Positions 10,959 to 24,318 of a DNA stretch of 64,000 nt are shown piece by piece. Within the stretch, counting starts at the first letter, position 1; each line of letters begins with the position of its first letter. Location of the stretch: positions 13,206,001-13,270,000 of the forward strand of contig CP053153.1 in the NCBI GenBank assembly GCA_014607495.2, written 5' to 3'. The stretch is from Carposina sasakii (Eukaryota > Arthropoda > Insecta > Lepidoptera > Carposinidae). The position numbers were made by a program, and so were the translations under genes. The notes beneath the pieces are model-generated. The model was not told the origin of the DNA. It saw only the letters and a program-made list of their open reading frames with translations, and did no database searches.

Positions 10959-11359
10959 CTAGGTGTAAAAAGACAATTTTTTTCTTTTAATACCTCATAT
11001 TCTTTGTAACATCTCAATCATTTTTTTCTATGGAAGCACCCCCGGGAAACCACGGGTTTCCAAGATATTGAGGTCCAAAGTTACATTAATGTTATAATTT
11101 TTTTTTCACATAAATCCATCTGAAATTGATTAACAAACATTTTTTTTACAAAGATACCATGTCAAAATATTATAATGTTAGTTTTGTAGGTACATTTGTA
11201 CTTTGCGCATCAAACGAATACATTGCTTGCAATAAAATGACAGTATTTTTTTCATAATTTTTTTGTCGTTTCCCAGGGTTGGTTCCATAGAAGAAAATGA
11301 TCGTAACCTTACAAAGAATACGAGGTATTAAAAATTTTTGTTGTCTTTTTACACCCTTG
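10959..11359. mobile_element. MITE with about 50-bp inverted termini
   Basis: Left GGTGTAAAAAGACAA...AATACCTCATATTCTTTGTAA and right TTACAAAGAATACGAGGTATT...TTGTCTTTTTACACC are inverted repeats, each flanked by TA. The internal TTTCCAAGATATTGAGGTCC and CGTTTCCCAG blocks resemble those of the MITEs at 740 and 46669, so the three are probably related. A stray right end of this type lies near 37108-37160. Confidence 0.75.
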
Positions 11360-11560
11360 TATATTCTTACGATTTATCGTCAGGCTTGTTGCTGCTTACA
11401 TATCTACAAAACCATTTATTGCAGTCAATAGCAAGCGTACAATAACGAATAAGCTACGCAGCGTCGTGGATAGTAGGCCTAACTGCCTTAGCGGTAAAGT
11501 CTTGAGGTCAGATTTTCTGTGTAAGTCTAATAAATAAACTAATATAATAATACTAGTGGA

Positions 11561-11770
11561 CGCCCGCGACTTCGTCCGCGTGGACTGCAGAAAAGACAAA
11601 ATGTCGAAATTATCCGGGATAAAAATATTTTCCCGGGATAAATAATAGCCTGTGTGTTAATCCAGGGTGTCAGTGAACTCCATACCAAATTTTATCAAAA
11701 TCGCTCTAGCCGTTTTTACGTGAAAGAGTAACAAACATCCATCCATCCATACTCACAAACTTTCGCGTTT
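11561..11770 (+). repeat. Dispersed GACGCCCGCGACTTCGTCC repeat
   Basis: Begins ACTAGTGGACGCCCGCGAC, continues with ATTATCCGGGATAAAAATA and CAAACATCCATCCATCC, and ends near CGCGTTTGTG. It matches 39415-39660 over its full length and the first part of 49733-50042. This is a very common lepidopteran dispersed repeat, likely the 3' part of a retroposon. Confidence 0.7.
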
Positions 11771-13479
11771 GTGCACGGCAGTGCCCCCGCCAAGTCGAGC
11801 GCGAAGCAAACACTGCCGTACCATCCTTTACTGGAACCATTTCGCCGCATTTTCAGGCCCCTATTTGAGAACCTCAGGATAAGACCAGAACGCAGAAATT
11901 CGTCAATGGGTAGCGGTTCTGGCGACAGATTGGTGCAATGGTGTCATGGAGCACCTGATTTTGTACCCTTGTGTACCCTTCAACGGCCAAGTCACACAAC
12001 ATTAACTATAATAATAAAGAAACCGTAGTAAGGAACCTTACACTTGGCACGACTTTGTCTAGATTTCATTACTTTTTAGAGATAAACAAGCAGCTCCATC
12101 GAGACTTGGCTAGTTTTTTAAAGAATGTTTTTGGTGGGATAATATTAGTAAGATTAGGTTGCCTTTCCACCAGATATGTGCGTTGTACGTTGCTATGGAT
12201 GCGTTTCATATCCATCAATAAAATCGACAATAACTTCTTGAATTAGGTTCCCGTGTCCCCTAGATGGGGCAGAGGGCTTCCACAGATCTCCGCCATCCTA
12301 TTCGGTTCTGAGCTTCGCGTTTTAATTCGGTCCCAGGTCTTCCCTACTTTCTTCACCTCTGCTACGATCGTCCGTCGTCAAGTCTGTTTAGTACGGCCAC
12401 GTTTCAAAATAAAATCGACATAGATCAATGAATATGATAGGTGATAGATGGATCACACGCATTCGTGACAACATTGAGCACATCTCTGGAAATGCAGCCT
12501 GAAGTTGAATACTGTCTGTTCTCTTGAACTAAGACTGAGGTGGTAATAGCATAAATCTCTGAGATAAGTTTTACCCATAGAAAAATCAGCTCCATATAAA
12601 AAAATATTTCTTTGTGTGCATACCCTATTACATTTATTTTATAAACAAGATAGAAATCTTGACAATGACGCCATTTTTAACCGCAATTCCAAAATCGAAT
12701 TGACTTGGAAGTGATCCATAGGAAAATACTTTGTAAATTCATGATTTATCCCTGGGGTTCTTGGATAGACATATTTTATTTTATCGTGTTAAGGTTAGAG
12801 CGAGAGGGTGAAAATCCACGGGAAAATCAACCCTTGGCCGGCACCCTTGGGCCCCGGGCCTGCCTTAACAATTTCCCCCTTAAGGTACAAACATGATGTT
12901 TCAGTATTTACCAATACGGCGAAGGTCTCTTTTGATGTTTGGGAAAGTAATTTGGGAAAATCAAATAACTTCTTTTTTTTGTTACTTTTTTATCACGATT
13001 GAGGTAGGAGTAACCTATCTACCTACCTAAATACAAGAATTACTATTTACGTGTCTTAAGTACTTAAGTAAAATTTTATACTTAGATATAGACTTATTTT
13101 ATTAAAACCCAAACGTTACACAGCACAGAAATTAACTTAAGCTCTGCCTATTGGTAGAGTTCTCAAACGGACAATTTTCAGTAACTTAACTACCCTCATT
13201 TTCGTCCATTCCATTTTTTTATTGAGTATGTATTGGGGTACAAACAAGGCTTAATTTAGTTAGGTTCCCAATTTCCTGTCAATTCTGTAAAGGGCTTAAA
13301 CGAAACCACTTGCTAAGTATAACTTATTTTACTAACTAAAATATTCTGTTTTCAAATAAGTTACCTACCTCCGCCGCCAGATTTGTGTGTACCTACTTAT
13401 CTACAAAATCGAATCAGTCACTACGGGGACAGCACTTAGCAAGCACCAAAGTGACGCATTTAAAAATAAAATTTTAAGC
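11771..13479. other. Intergenic, repeat remnants
   Basis: Bases about 12245-12420 (CCCTAGATGGGGCAGAGG, CTTCCCTACTTTCTTCACC) look like a decayed minus-strand LINE remnant. No host exon could be supported. Short open frames have no conserved motif. Confidence 0.35.
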
Positions 13480-13860
13480 AAAAAGCGCTCGACGCGTAAA
13501 GTAAAAGAGGAAGCAAGGAAAAAAATCAATGCTGCGTTTATGTTCTGTGCGTGTGACAGATCGGTTGCCATGACAACCGTGGCAGGGGACTGCTGGCGCG
13601 CGGAAAAACAGCGCGAAACGCAAACCGTAGATTCAAAATGGCGGCTCAGGTTCCCGCGTAAAGTTCACTCGTTGGCGCTGCGTTCACACTTATGCCGTTT
13701 TTGTTCCGGGAAAGTGTGTTGTGCGTTGTGCGAGCGAGATGCAAGATGGGGCAAGGGAGCCAGTAATCGATATTTACGCACTTTTGAAGCAATGAAATTG
13801 GCGTGGACGATGCAAGATGCTTTGCAATCATTGCAATCCTTAAAATTCTTGAGCTTTTGA
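13480..13860. promoter_or_regulatory. CpG-dense candidate promoter with RFX X-box
   Basis: A GC- and CpG-rich island in AT-rich surroundings. It contains GTTGCCATGACAAC (13564-13577), a match to the RFX-family X-box. 60 bp further lies AAAATGGCGGC (ATG at 13638), which is both YY1/Pho-like and a good initiation context. A short first exon ending at the donor-like GTAAAG near 13660 is conceivable. A 157-codon open frame spans the patch (13387-13860) but shows no known domain. Whether this is a promoter, and for which gene, is inference. Confidence 0.4.
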
Positions 13861-16800
13861 TAATTGGCGCCCAACATGGGACTTATGATTTAAATTGCGC
13901 TTTTGCGAAAACTTATTTTTTATTACTAATGGCCGTTACAAATCCGTTGCATATTATTCAATCCCGTAAAAATCCAATAAGCACGAATATATTGAAATGC
14001 CTTAAGCTTAGACGCCTTAAACTTTTATTTCTGACAAGATATAATTTTTAAAACTACCTGCATATTTGAGTACCAAGTTAGATAGCAAATTGCAGCAACT
14101 TACTTAGGTAAGTACCTACTACTTATTAACTTGCAAGTTACCAAATCTGTTAGCTACCTACTAAAAGATATCTATGCATTTTAATAACTAAGGTGATTTA
14201 ATAATCAATTGGCAAAGAATCTTAGGAATTAAACCTGTTTCTTACTCAGAAGCCTTTTTACAAATTAAATTATGTACCGAACCTTAGACAAAATGAATTT
14301 TATATTACATCGAAAATAAGTCCAAAATATTACTCTAATATTATTACTATTATTAGGCGCCAGATGGCTCAATGAGACAGAATTATAAATTATATTTCAA
14401 ATACGAATGAAAAAATAAATTGGTTACGCGGCTGGGCGAAACTACGATGAGTCATTGTGGTGGGGATGATACAGTTGGTAACCACCAGAGATATACCAAA
14501 TGTATCCAGAAATACTATCACAGTGATGCCAATATTGCCAACCTTAAAATAGACAGTGTATTAGAAATTTTCTCTGGGACCAATGATGTTATCCTATAAT
14601 TTTTGAATTATTTGTTCTATGTTTTTTTGTTAAAATTACTAATTCTATTCTATTTTTAATTTTGCCTCAATTTTAGATTGATGTACATACATGGAAAGGT
14701 TAAAACTGAAACTCAGATCTTTATAGGGTCTTTACCGTAATATCTTTATATATTACCTATTTGTTGGCCATGACTATGACAATAGTGCACTCTGTATCGG
14801 TTTCAATATTTCATACGTATTTAAAATACATAAAAGAGATTGGCCCAATTACCTAAAATAAAGAAAAAACATCACAATTATGTTACAGTGAGACATAGAT
14901 ATATAAAATTTAGAACTTAAATTGTCAAATCTTCGTATGTGGGTGAATTTCCCAGGTACGTTTTTAGCGCGGCGTGGATGAAAATCGTAGTGGAAAGTGC
15001 AAAATGCACATTTATTAATTTTTTTTCATTAAGTTCAGACAGTGATCTAGACTAACGTTTAAAACTTAAGACCAAAATCTATTTGTTTACGCATTAAAAA
15101 AATTATCAAAGGCTCTAAATCTAATTGCGGTGCTATGTCCCCACTTCATTTGCAAAAATAAATTTGGCTATTTCAATTTTCGGGTGAATTAATTTAACAG
15201 AATACATACATATTTTAAAAATACATTAAATGACACTATTATTTACACCATGAGCAGTAATTTAACTTAACCCGGTAGTACCTGTAACAGCTTTTTAAAA
15301 ATGTCCCGCGGAAAAAGTCAATAACGCTGGCGCATTTTGAACATTACACTATTTCATCATAATGAATGAGATAGATGCTAAGCTATCTTTCCCTGCACTG
15401 CTCTGTCAAGCTATCGTATACCAAGTACAAGGATGTTTGATACACTGAACAGTTTTCCCGCCAAAAACGTAAGTATAACCTGCGGTGGCGCAGGAATACA
15501 AATTTATGATATAACGGTGTCATGTGTATTTAAAAAACTATAAGGCTGTTTAAAAATAAATTTTACAAATTATTAAAGATTAGATATATCGACGTAATTG
15601 CAAAAGAATTATTACATTTAAAATAATAGTGTCCGTTATAATTTGTACTTTATTAATTAATTCTAAGAACGGTGTCGCAACTCCAGTGGCTCCGGTGGCA
15701 AAAAAGAGGGCCACCGTAATTTAATAATGTCACCGTAATTGATATTTAGTCTTTTTGTATACAGGATGACTGGAAACCGGGTATTATTTCTATTGAGATG
15801 TAAAATTACAGCCCATTTTCTACCTAAATGGGTAGGAAGACCCATTAAAAAAATTACGGCTTCAGGGTTATACCCCATTTTGTAATGTTTTTAAAATCAC
15901 CTTATTATTAAATAGAAATGCATAAAAAAACTAGAATACATGTATATTTCAGTAATTCAACTAGATAAATAAGTAATCATTTGAGACAAAACAACAGACA
16001 TCTACTTGGCATTGTCAAAGTACAATTACCAAAAGTTTTTTAATTTTTTTTCCTGATTCTTTCCTATTCATTCAAAATAATGATTTCACGTAATGCGCAC
16101 ACTTCATTAAACTAAATTCAAAAGGTATAATTATGAAAAAGCTTACCAACAGCTGACTAATAAGAATTTTAAAAGGTGCTATCCTATGGCGCGACAACCT
16201 TTTTAACAAGTAACCTAAGTTTGTAGTCAAATTTAAAAAATACAAAGGTGATGAACTGACATTATTATATATAGCATAGGAGTCTTACTGCTATCCAAAG
16301 GCCTTTTCATGATGCAGTTCAACTCGGATCGAGGTCATACTGCCACCTCCATCTCGTCTTACTCCTACCCTAGGCAGCCGCTCTGTAGCGTCCAGCCAGT
16401 TGCACTGTTCGTCTATCTTTCGGTGTCTAAACGACTAACATGGCCGGTATTTTTACTGTCCAGTTCCTTTTTGGTAGGCGATTAGCATACCTAATGGTGT
16501 TCCTGATGCAGTCTGAGCACTGTAGGTCAATCGATAGACAGCATAAGTACACATATCGACAAGTAGACGTTATAAGATCATAGGAAGGGAACCGTTCCTA
16601 AATGAACTAAGTTCTTCCAGGCACTTAAGATTCATCCCTCAATATTAATAGCTGACCAATAAGAATGTAATATTTTTGTGAGTCCTGATTGTTCTCAGTA
16701 AAAATATCTATATATTGAATATTCTACTGGCCTAAGTAGGTGTACTCATGCACATAATTATTATCTACTTCAATCCCACGTTTTGTGATATTGATTATGA

Positions 16801-18449
16801 CTTGGCCTTTAGTTCAACCTCAAGGAAACCACCCAAAATTGATACTATAAATGAACAGTTACGAATAAACCCGAGTAACTTTGCGATAAACCCGAGTAGC
16901 TTGAACAAGTACGCCTGATGATAAGATAACAGAAGAGTTCTACATTCTACTTACCTCAATATAACACTGCTATAGGCTGTAGCGCCACGGAATGTATTTT
17001 TCGAAACCTTTATTGATCAGCTGCTAGTAAGCTTTCTCATAATAAGTTACACCTTTTTGAGTAGCTTATTAAATAAGGAATTTAGTTTGATAAAGGGTAC
17101 GCATGACGCAGTATATTATTTTGAAAGAGTAGGGCCTTAATTGGCAAAAACATTTAACAAATTTTGCTTGACCATTCCATGTTGATAGATTTTTGGGAGG
17201 TCAAAGTACAAAATGTGATTCATTTCTTAGATGCCATTCTACTTCTCTAAAAGGAGATTTTAAAAAAATCATATCATTGTCATATCTCCGACACCGTGAA
17301 TTTTCGGATGGGGTGTTCCTTATATATGTATAAAGGTAGCTAACGAGGTGCACTTCCACATGTGAAAAGTAATGATCCTTATTTCTGGTTTTCGAAGATT
17401 TTTACGTACATATAAATAAATACGGCTAGGTTCCTGAAATGGTGTAGTCAGAACTGCGAGATCTTAAAAGAGATACCATGGCCACTACGTTTTATGCTAA
17501 GAAAAAACTCACTAGGAAGCATTTTAAAGTATGTAATAAAATATTTCTCTAACTGTTAACGTGTTCCTTAAATTTGTTATCATAGTTTCTAAGCTATAAT
17601 TATGATGATAAACATTATTACCAACTAATAAACGAAAAATATAAAGTTTTCAAGTTCTTATAAAATAAATAAATAGGTAATTCATATGATGTTCTCCTGT
17701 ATTTATAATTCCGCTGATTGTAATCAATTTCAGTGGAGAGATTTACAATTTCGGTGATTTGATAATAATATCGGTGGCGATTGAAATTTTTAAATGCAGA
17801 TATCTCAAGAAATAATACATTTTTAAAAATATGTACCATATGACTGAATATTATATATTTTTGGCTATTACTTCGAATACAAAAAAGTTATAGAAAGTGG
17901 ATATAAAATTTCGCCAGCGTAATTAGTCAAAAATCGAGGTTGTTGAAATTCACCCATGTACCTTCACATTGAAAAAACACCGCGTACCTAATGTGGGTAG
18001 TACCAAACCAGTACTGCCAACGTTACTTAGTTTTTTGATTCCAATCAGAGTGTACGTATCTTATTTAGTAAATATAATATATTTAGGTTTACCATTAAAT
18101 ACCCCTTTTTATACTATGTACCAATTAAACATTATTAGCGAGTTTATGATTCGTAGGAGATTGTATCTATGTGACATCAAAATTACTTGTTTATCAGGCC
18201 ATAAACAATTTGATAGAGGAAATATCTGTCTATACTATACAAAGCAGAAGAACTATCTATACGACTAGAATGATGACTGAACAAATCTGGATGATGGCTA
18301 AGTACTTATTTACTTAACATGAGTGAAATATCCTTGATCCTAAAAAAAAATATGGCCGTCCATTCTCAATGAGTTAAGACAGAGTTGTTTGAGTTATACC
18401 TATGATTTTTTCAGGTGAGGTGAGGTGATAATTTTAGACAATAGATAGG
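13861..18449. other. Long non-coding stretch
   Basis: No splice-bounded exon was recognised in 4.6 kb. Scattered (T/C)GGGTGAATT motifs occur near 14940, 15181 and (inverted) 17948. A patch near 16300-16480 resembles old LINE coding remnant. No intact element could be bounded. Confidence 0.35.
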
Positions 18450-18595
18450 GGTCGATTCCGGCAGTCACCCTTAAACCTAAACCTAATCTTTAGTCAGGTC
18501 TATCTCTCTCCGTTCTTAACATAAATGGCTGAGAGAGAAAAGGACAGGTAGGACTAAATTTACTTTTAGGCTTAAGTGTGACTGCCGGAATCGAC
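18450..18595. repeat. Palindromic foldback element, family F1
   Basis: Perfect 19-bp outer inverted repeat GGTCGATTCCGGCAGTCAC / its complement. Further inward pairing of the arms (TTAAACCTAA, GTCAGGTCTATCTC) means nearly the whole 146 bp can fold into a hairpin. Relatives lie at 56452-56597 and, diverged, at 26527-26640. Confidence 0.7.
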
Positions 18596-19849
18596 CATAA
18601 TATAGCTAAAATCTATTCATGAACTTTCACTTATTATGATTTATATTCACGTTTTTGAGTGATGATAACAGAAGGTTTGATCTACAATCGGCGAAATAAA
18701 AAAAACTCATACACGTGACATAATGGAAGCTAGAGGCGATGATGTTCCAATGTTGCCGAGTGTACACGAAATGGTATGGGTGCTATGAGTCGCTTTCCTT
18801 AGTATTTCCCGGGTGTTTTCCGAGAATACCTTGTTTATGATTTGGCTGTGACTAATTTAATTATCATTTCAAATATTTTTGGCAAAAATTAAACTAATCT
18901 TTGGGGTCATTAACCTTTATCTAAGTAAATAATTGAAAATAAGTTGTTTATGTAGAACCTATACTAATTTCAGAATGTTTCTGGCAATCCTAGTTGAATA
19001 TCTAAGAACTTAAAGATAAAATTATATTGAAGGGATTGTGCGAGAGAGATTGGAATTATTTGGGAGAGGAATTGTTGAGAAAATGTTTCAGAATCTGTAG
19101 AGATTTGTTATATCATCGTATACATATAAAGAAGGTGTAAACAATTTAGCCATTCTAACGTTTTTATAAAAATCGATATACCTGTTAATTTCACATAATT
19201 GTAATTATTTTCCTCTGTTCATGAAATCAATGAGGTGGTTTTTCATAGCTTAATGCCAATGTAATTGATTGAAAATCTAATAGGTACGTATGGGCGATGG
19301 AATAAGAAAATGCACTTTATATAAATTGAACACCTTAGATTGAATATTGATATAATCGTACCCACAGTGTCCACAGGTGACATTGAAAACAATGCGACAA
19401 TCAATTTAACAGGTGATGTCCCAGAACAGGGAGTAAGCAATACCCTTCCTAACCATAAGTAGGTTAATGTCATGTTAATAACTGAAGGGATCAATTATAT
19501 ACGAGCTGGTAAAGTGTGTCGATGGCATAGGGCCGTGGAGCAGTCTGCGGGGCACCAGATTTAGAGCGAGGGGCGCCAAGCACTGGGGCTGGGGTTCAAA
19601 CCCTCTTACACCTTACAGCCTCAAAACAATCGGAAACACCAACCTGTAGCCAAATGGGGATCATTGTCGCACCCTCTCGCGAAATTGCAAGATAATTTTA
19701 TTATGCTGGACCTTCCGCTTTTCCTACCCCTTTTTGAAGGAAATGAATCAGTTTATCCATCTCAACGAATAAGTTTTAGCTGCGTACTATGACGCATACA
19801 TGCTCACAATGAAACGCAGTAACAGCCGAAAGTTGTGGATCGATAACAC
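18596..19849. other. Intergenic, nothing recognised
   Basis: AT-rich DNA with no supported gene. Base composition changes sharply to CpG-rich at about 19.85 kb. Confidence 0.35.
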
Positions 19850-20490
19850 CAACGCTTTCGCTTGCAAGCAGATCGAAGCTTCGAATTGAGCGAATGCCGA
19901 ATCGAATCCCGCCAAATGCAACGAAACGACAGCTGTGCGTAGCTCGTAGCGCGTAGAAGGACCACGGCGGCGCCACCGTGCACCGGCCCTATTATTATTA
20001 TTTGTAAACAAGCGTGTGAGGCAGGCGCGGGGAATTGCGCGGGTAGCGCGGGGAAGAGATCCTTGGTCACGTGACCCGCGCAGCGCGCCATTGGGCGGCA
20101 GCGGCAGCTGCGGCGTCGCGCGCGCCAGTCCGCCGCCGACAACCGACGCGTATGTACGCGCGTTACACCCCGCGCGACGCGACACGCACAATTGACGCGA
20201 TCGCGAACTCCGAATTCCCTTTTTGTTTGTTTTTCGCGTGCGTCCTTCGAACCGTTTTGTGTTTCCAGTCTGCGAGACGAAGAAAAAAGGAGGCGCGAAT
20301 GGATCAAGCGACTAGAGAAGGTAGTTCGCGGTTGTTGAAAAGTTTTGCGCGAGCTTTCGAGTTGTGGAAGTGTTGAGTTGCAGTGGAAGCTTCATTTTTG
20401 TGTACTGTTTTAGTTAGAGGTATATAGAGCAGCGGCAGTAGAGCGTGAAGCGAGGACGGTGGGTGCTTCCGCCGGAGCTTTCGCTGCACC
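19850..20490 (+). promoter_or_regulatory. CpG-rich candidate promoter and first (5' UTR) exon, possibly of Tet
   Basis: The strongest GC/CpG-rich patch outside the Tet first coding exon. It contains a 12-bp palindrome GGTCACGTGACC (20065-20076), an E-box of USF/TFE type. An inverted CCAAT box (ATTGG, 20090-20094) overlaps a GC box GGGCGG (20093-20098). A small frame starting at ATG 20299 (MDQATREG, 25 codons) could be an upstream ORF. It lies 11 kb upstream of the Tet start on a stretch with no other recognised gene, so a 5' UTR exon of Tet is plausible. Strand and target gene are inference. Confidence 0.45.
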
Positions 20491-23400
20491 TATAGCTTTC
20501 GCGAAAAAGTATTTAGTTTTAAATATCCCTTGAGTAATGCATGTTTCTTATGTATAGAAATTGAGAGATAGTAAGAGCCTAAAATCTTTAAAACCTTTTA
20601 GTTCATTAGATATATATCTTTTTAAACTATTGCCCCTTGCCCATTCCCTTTGTATAGGTATCCCAGTATTTAGTCCTACTGCGTAACGGTTACCTACTAG
20701 TTGTAGGTACTACTGCTACCTAACCTTATACATAGATAACCTTTTTATTCATAGTCACTGGTAGTTAGTTACTTATAAATATTACATTGAAAACCAATAT
20801 CAGGTTTTACAATGGTCAGGTAAAACTTATTCGAAGATTCTTATTGCTTAATCTAAGTTTTAGAGAACAACGTCAAACTTATTCTTCGGATAGAATTTAT
20901 CTGGCTATTAGAAGTCTGCTATTAGAGAAACATGGTTCTCTCAATAAATACGAGTATTAGAACTTCTTAATATAGTAGTAGTAGATACAGTACCTAATGC
21001 TGTATAGTATAAACTTTAACAATAAAAATTTATTCGATAAATTCTTGCAGCAGTTTATAGTTTAATTTGATTTTGACCTTCCTAGTCCTACCTACAATGT
21101 TATTGTTATTCTGTACCCTAAAAGGATTCGTCCAGATTATAATACAATATAAAAGTTCAACGTTCAGTATAACAAAATCCTGGAATAATACCTATTTATT
21201 GGTAACAATGAAGTTACATCTTAAATGAGACATTGAGACAAACAATATGGATTCTATTTTTATGCGAATCCAACTAGAAAGCACTGTCAGTGCTACAAAT
21301 AATCTCATACTGAAAACGTCGCCACAGTCTGTAATGAGAAACAAATTACATTGACTGGTGATGTAAGCAGCAGTGTTTTGTCAGCAATATAGGTATTCGA
21401 TAAAAGAACACAAGCTTTTATTAAGCACAAGCTTTAGCGAGTTTTGTCATCTGACGAGCTATTAAAGTCGGGGTCTTTATTCCATCAAATGCCTTTCCAA
21501 ATAAGGAGATAGCATCTAAACTGGCATTTCGCAATGACGCATCATCATCGTCATGCATGCATGATGTCGTGCAATTTGGCCCTTAATTGTTGCGAACATG
21601 TTCTAACTAAAAAACCCGATTCCTATCGAAGGATGAAAAGAGGTTAATTATTGTGAAAGCTGTTTGTTAGCACAGTAAATGAACGAACATAACTTATTAC
21701 GGTATTTATATTAGAACCTTGGTTGCATAAAAATGTAAGATTTACTGCTAGCCCATTATTACTGAATTAACGGATCACTGATTATCACAAGACTACTAGA
21801 TGATGGCATTAATGAAAATAAAGGCGAAAAAGAACAGCGAAAATGAATTGTAATTATAAAGCCTGAATGCTATGAATATATTGAATCCATTAAAAATCTA
21901 AGGAAATTCATACATACAAAAGACATAAACGTAATTGACATTCAAACAACCAGGAACTACGCAGTGAACTTATTTTTCGTCCTTGAAATAAAAAATGGCG
22001 ATTTAAACCGCAGGAATTCTTTAAACATGAGACTACGTTTGTCGTGGTAGATGATGCGATGAAATAAATTTTAAATTTAGAATTTTTAACTTTTTCTCAA
22101 TCTGGATGATGTAAAGTTGAGTCTGCTATCAATTAAACTACCCAAAAATTACTATATAACTGCTATAATTCAGCACCTGCATGCAATATTACAATGCATA
22201 TAAATGAGAAACTCGATTGGTTTTAAAATTGTTTGAGGATTATTTTATAAACAGCTTTATATTCTTCATGGATGTGTTCTTGTTTATACATTGTTGTATA
22301 TTATGATATATTGTTGTATTTGTCGATTGAGATTTTGAGAGAAAAGCATGATAAAAGACAGTGGAGATTAATCCAATCCCTGGCAGTTAGGATGTAGTTG
22401 ATAGTCTAAAGCTACATATTTTCAAGAGAGTTAAAATAATATTAAAATAAAATTATTGGAGAAAAGAAAAGTGAAATGATAAATTGAACCCAACATGGAC
22501 GTTGATGAGAGTCCAGTAGAGAAAAGAGAGAAAGAGATCTTTCCTGAATAATTTCTACGCACAAGCAGTGAAGGTGTTGACAACTCAACATTTGCAGTTC
22601 ATCCCGAACGATCCCACGGAATAATCGAATAAATAATGCGCCTTCCTCTCGTGAATGCGATAATAGGGAGTCAAGTTCAGTGAGGCCAATGAAAACAAAT
22701 AAACAAATTGGTCAATTTCGCCGCAACCGACTGTACGTACAGATTGTGCAATGCAAAGCTTCCTTTTTAGTTTGAAGTTATGTTTCCTTTGGCGTTTCGG
22801 TTAGTTTTAGTTTTTCTTTTTATGTTGCGCGTTGTATAATTTGTTAAAATGATTAGGATATAGAAACTATGAAAATTTTTGGAAACAATACTTTTTTATT
22901 GCTGATTGATTATGTATTTTTATTAGAAACATACCAAAACAAATGTTTTAATCGCGATCATTTTGGGTTATTACCATTAATTTTGGTTTAGTAAATAAGA
23001 GGTGAAATTATCGTCTTGATAGAACCTACGTATTTACAAAGAGATTGGGCCGAAGTTGACTTTGGGTCTTTTAGGTACTGCTGAACACAAGGACTCCCAA
23101 TAACATAATCAGGGAAATAATTCGCAATAAAATTTTACAAATTTTTAGAGGCCAGGTACTCGTTACATCGTGAATCCGCTTTTGTTACTTCCTTCGCATA
23201 TTTAATATACTCGTAGATAAGTCGCAATCTCCAGATCAAACGACTCATCCCTGGCAGTCTAGCCTCCAGAATCTCGATTACAGATGTAATATCTTTAGTC
23301 AATTCTCTGCAAGATTATCCTCTCCTTATTGCTCCTGAGCAAACCTTTTTGTCAAGTTTCATATCGCCTTTACCGATGTATGCGGGCTTAACTTTTTATT

Positions 23401-24175
23401 TAGATACTAAAATATAGAAATACTTTTATAAACGAATAAAGATACTTATACATACATAATATCAAGACAAATGAATTTACAGTTACATTAAAAAAATTAT
23501 CAGTTACTTATTTCTTTCTGTAATGTCGTAATGGAGAATTAAATCAATTATTTAATAATCAACGAAACCGTCTTCAAAGCTAAGTAAGTAATTTATTACA
23601 ATTTAAACTTGTGATGATTTCTATGGTGGATACGAGTATTTTTAACACTGTTTTGAGTAGATATTCAACATTTGAAGATATAATGATACATGATTACGAT
23701 ATTGTTTTAGTATAGGATAATCATATTTCTATTTATAGGAAATTGTTGGTATCCGCAAATTGCAGGTTTCAACAACGAAGTTTCGAGAAATAATTGTGTA
23801 GAATATTTTATTTGAGTTTGGAGTGTGCGTCTAGCCGGTGAATGCTCTTTCAGAACGGCGGCGTTGTACGGACTATATTCTGTTATTAAATGAAATTTTA
23901 TTCTAAGTTACAATTCAATTAAGTTTGTTTATTCTATTGTAGTTTTATGGATGCATGTTGCGTTTGTCATGAAGTGTGCTATTTAGTTTGCTATGTCAAA
24001 AATATTTAATAACTTCAGGAACTTATATTATTATGATACACTCCTATTGTCTCATGCTAAGAATAATTTTAAGACTCTAATAAATAATACTGACTATTAT
24101 TTCTTCTTGATCGTGTGCTATAAGTTTCCCAATAACCTAAACTTCTACTTTTGACCAACTCCTACATTAAACTCT
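20491..24175. other. Long non-coding stretch
   Basis: AT-rich throughout, no conserved reading frame and no bounded repeat recognised. If the 20-kb patch is a Tet promoter, this would be its first intron. Confidence 0.35.
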
Positions 24176-24318
24176 AACAACCAATTGCAATAACCGATCT
24201 CGAGAGATTTTTTGCATATTTTAGATTAAATGTTCCATTTTTTTTCATACAAAATTTCAAAAACATTGGATGGAGATTCTTATTGATCGCTAATATTGAA
24301 ATTGGCCGTAAGTCTTAC
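24176..24318. repeat. Foldback element, family F2
   Basis: Left arm ACCAATTGCAATAACCGATC and right arm ATCGCTAATATTGAAATTGG are imperfect inverted repeats around a TTCATACAAAATTTCAAA core. The same core and arms occur at 42311-42468. Confidence 0.55.

Noticed and set aside
13387..13860. 157-codon open frame as a protein gene
   Set aside because: The composition changes midway, there is no known domain, and the CpG-rich part explains the lack of stops. It is better treated as a regulatory patch.
19787..20307. Overlapping 134- and 167-codon minus-strand frames at the 20-kb island
   Set aside because: They are Arg/Ala-rich frames opened by high GC content, present on both strands and in several phases, with no conserved motif.
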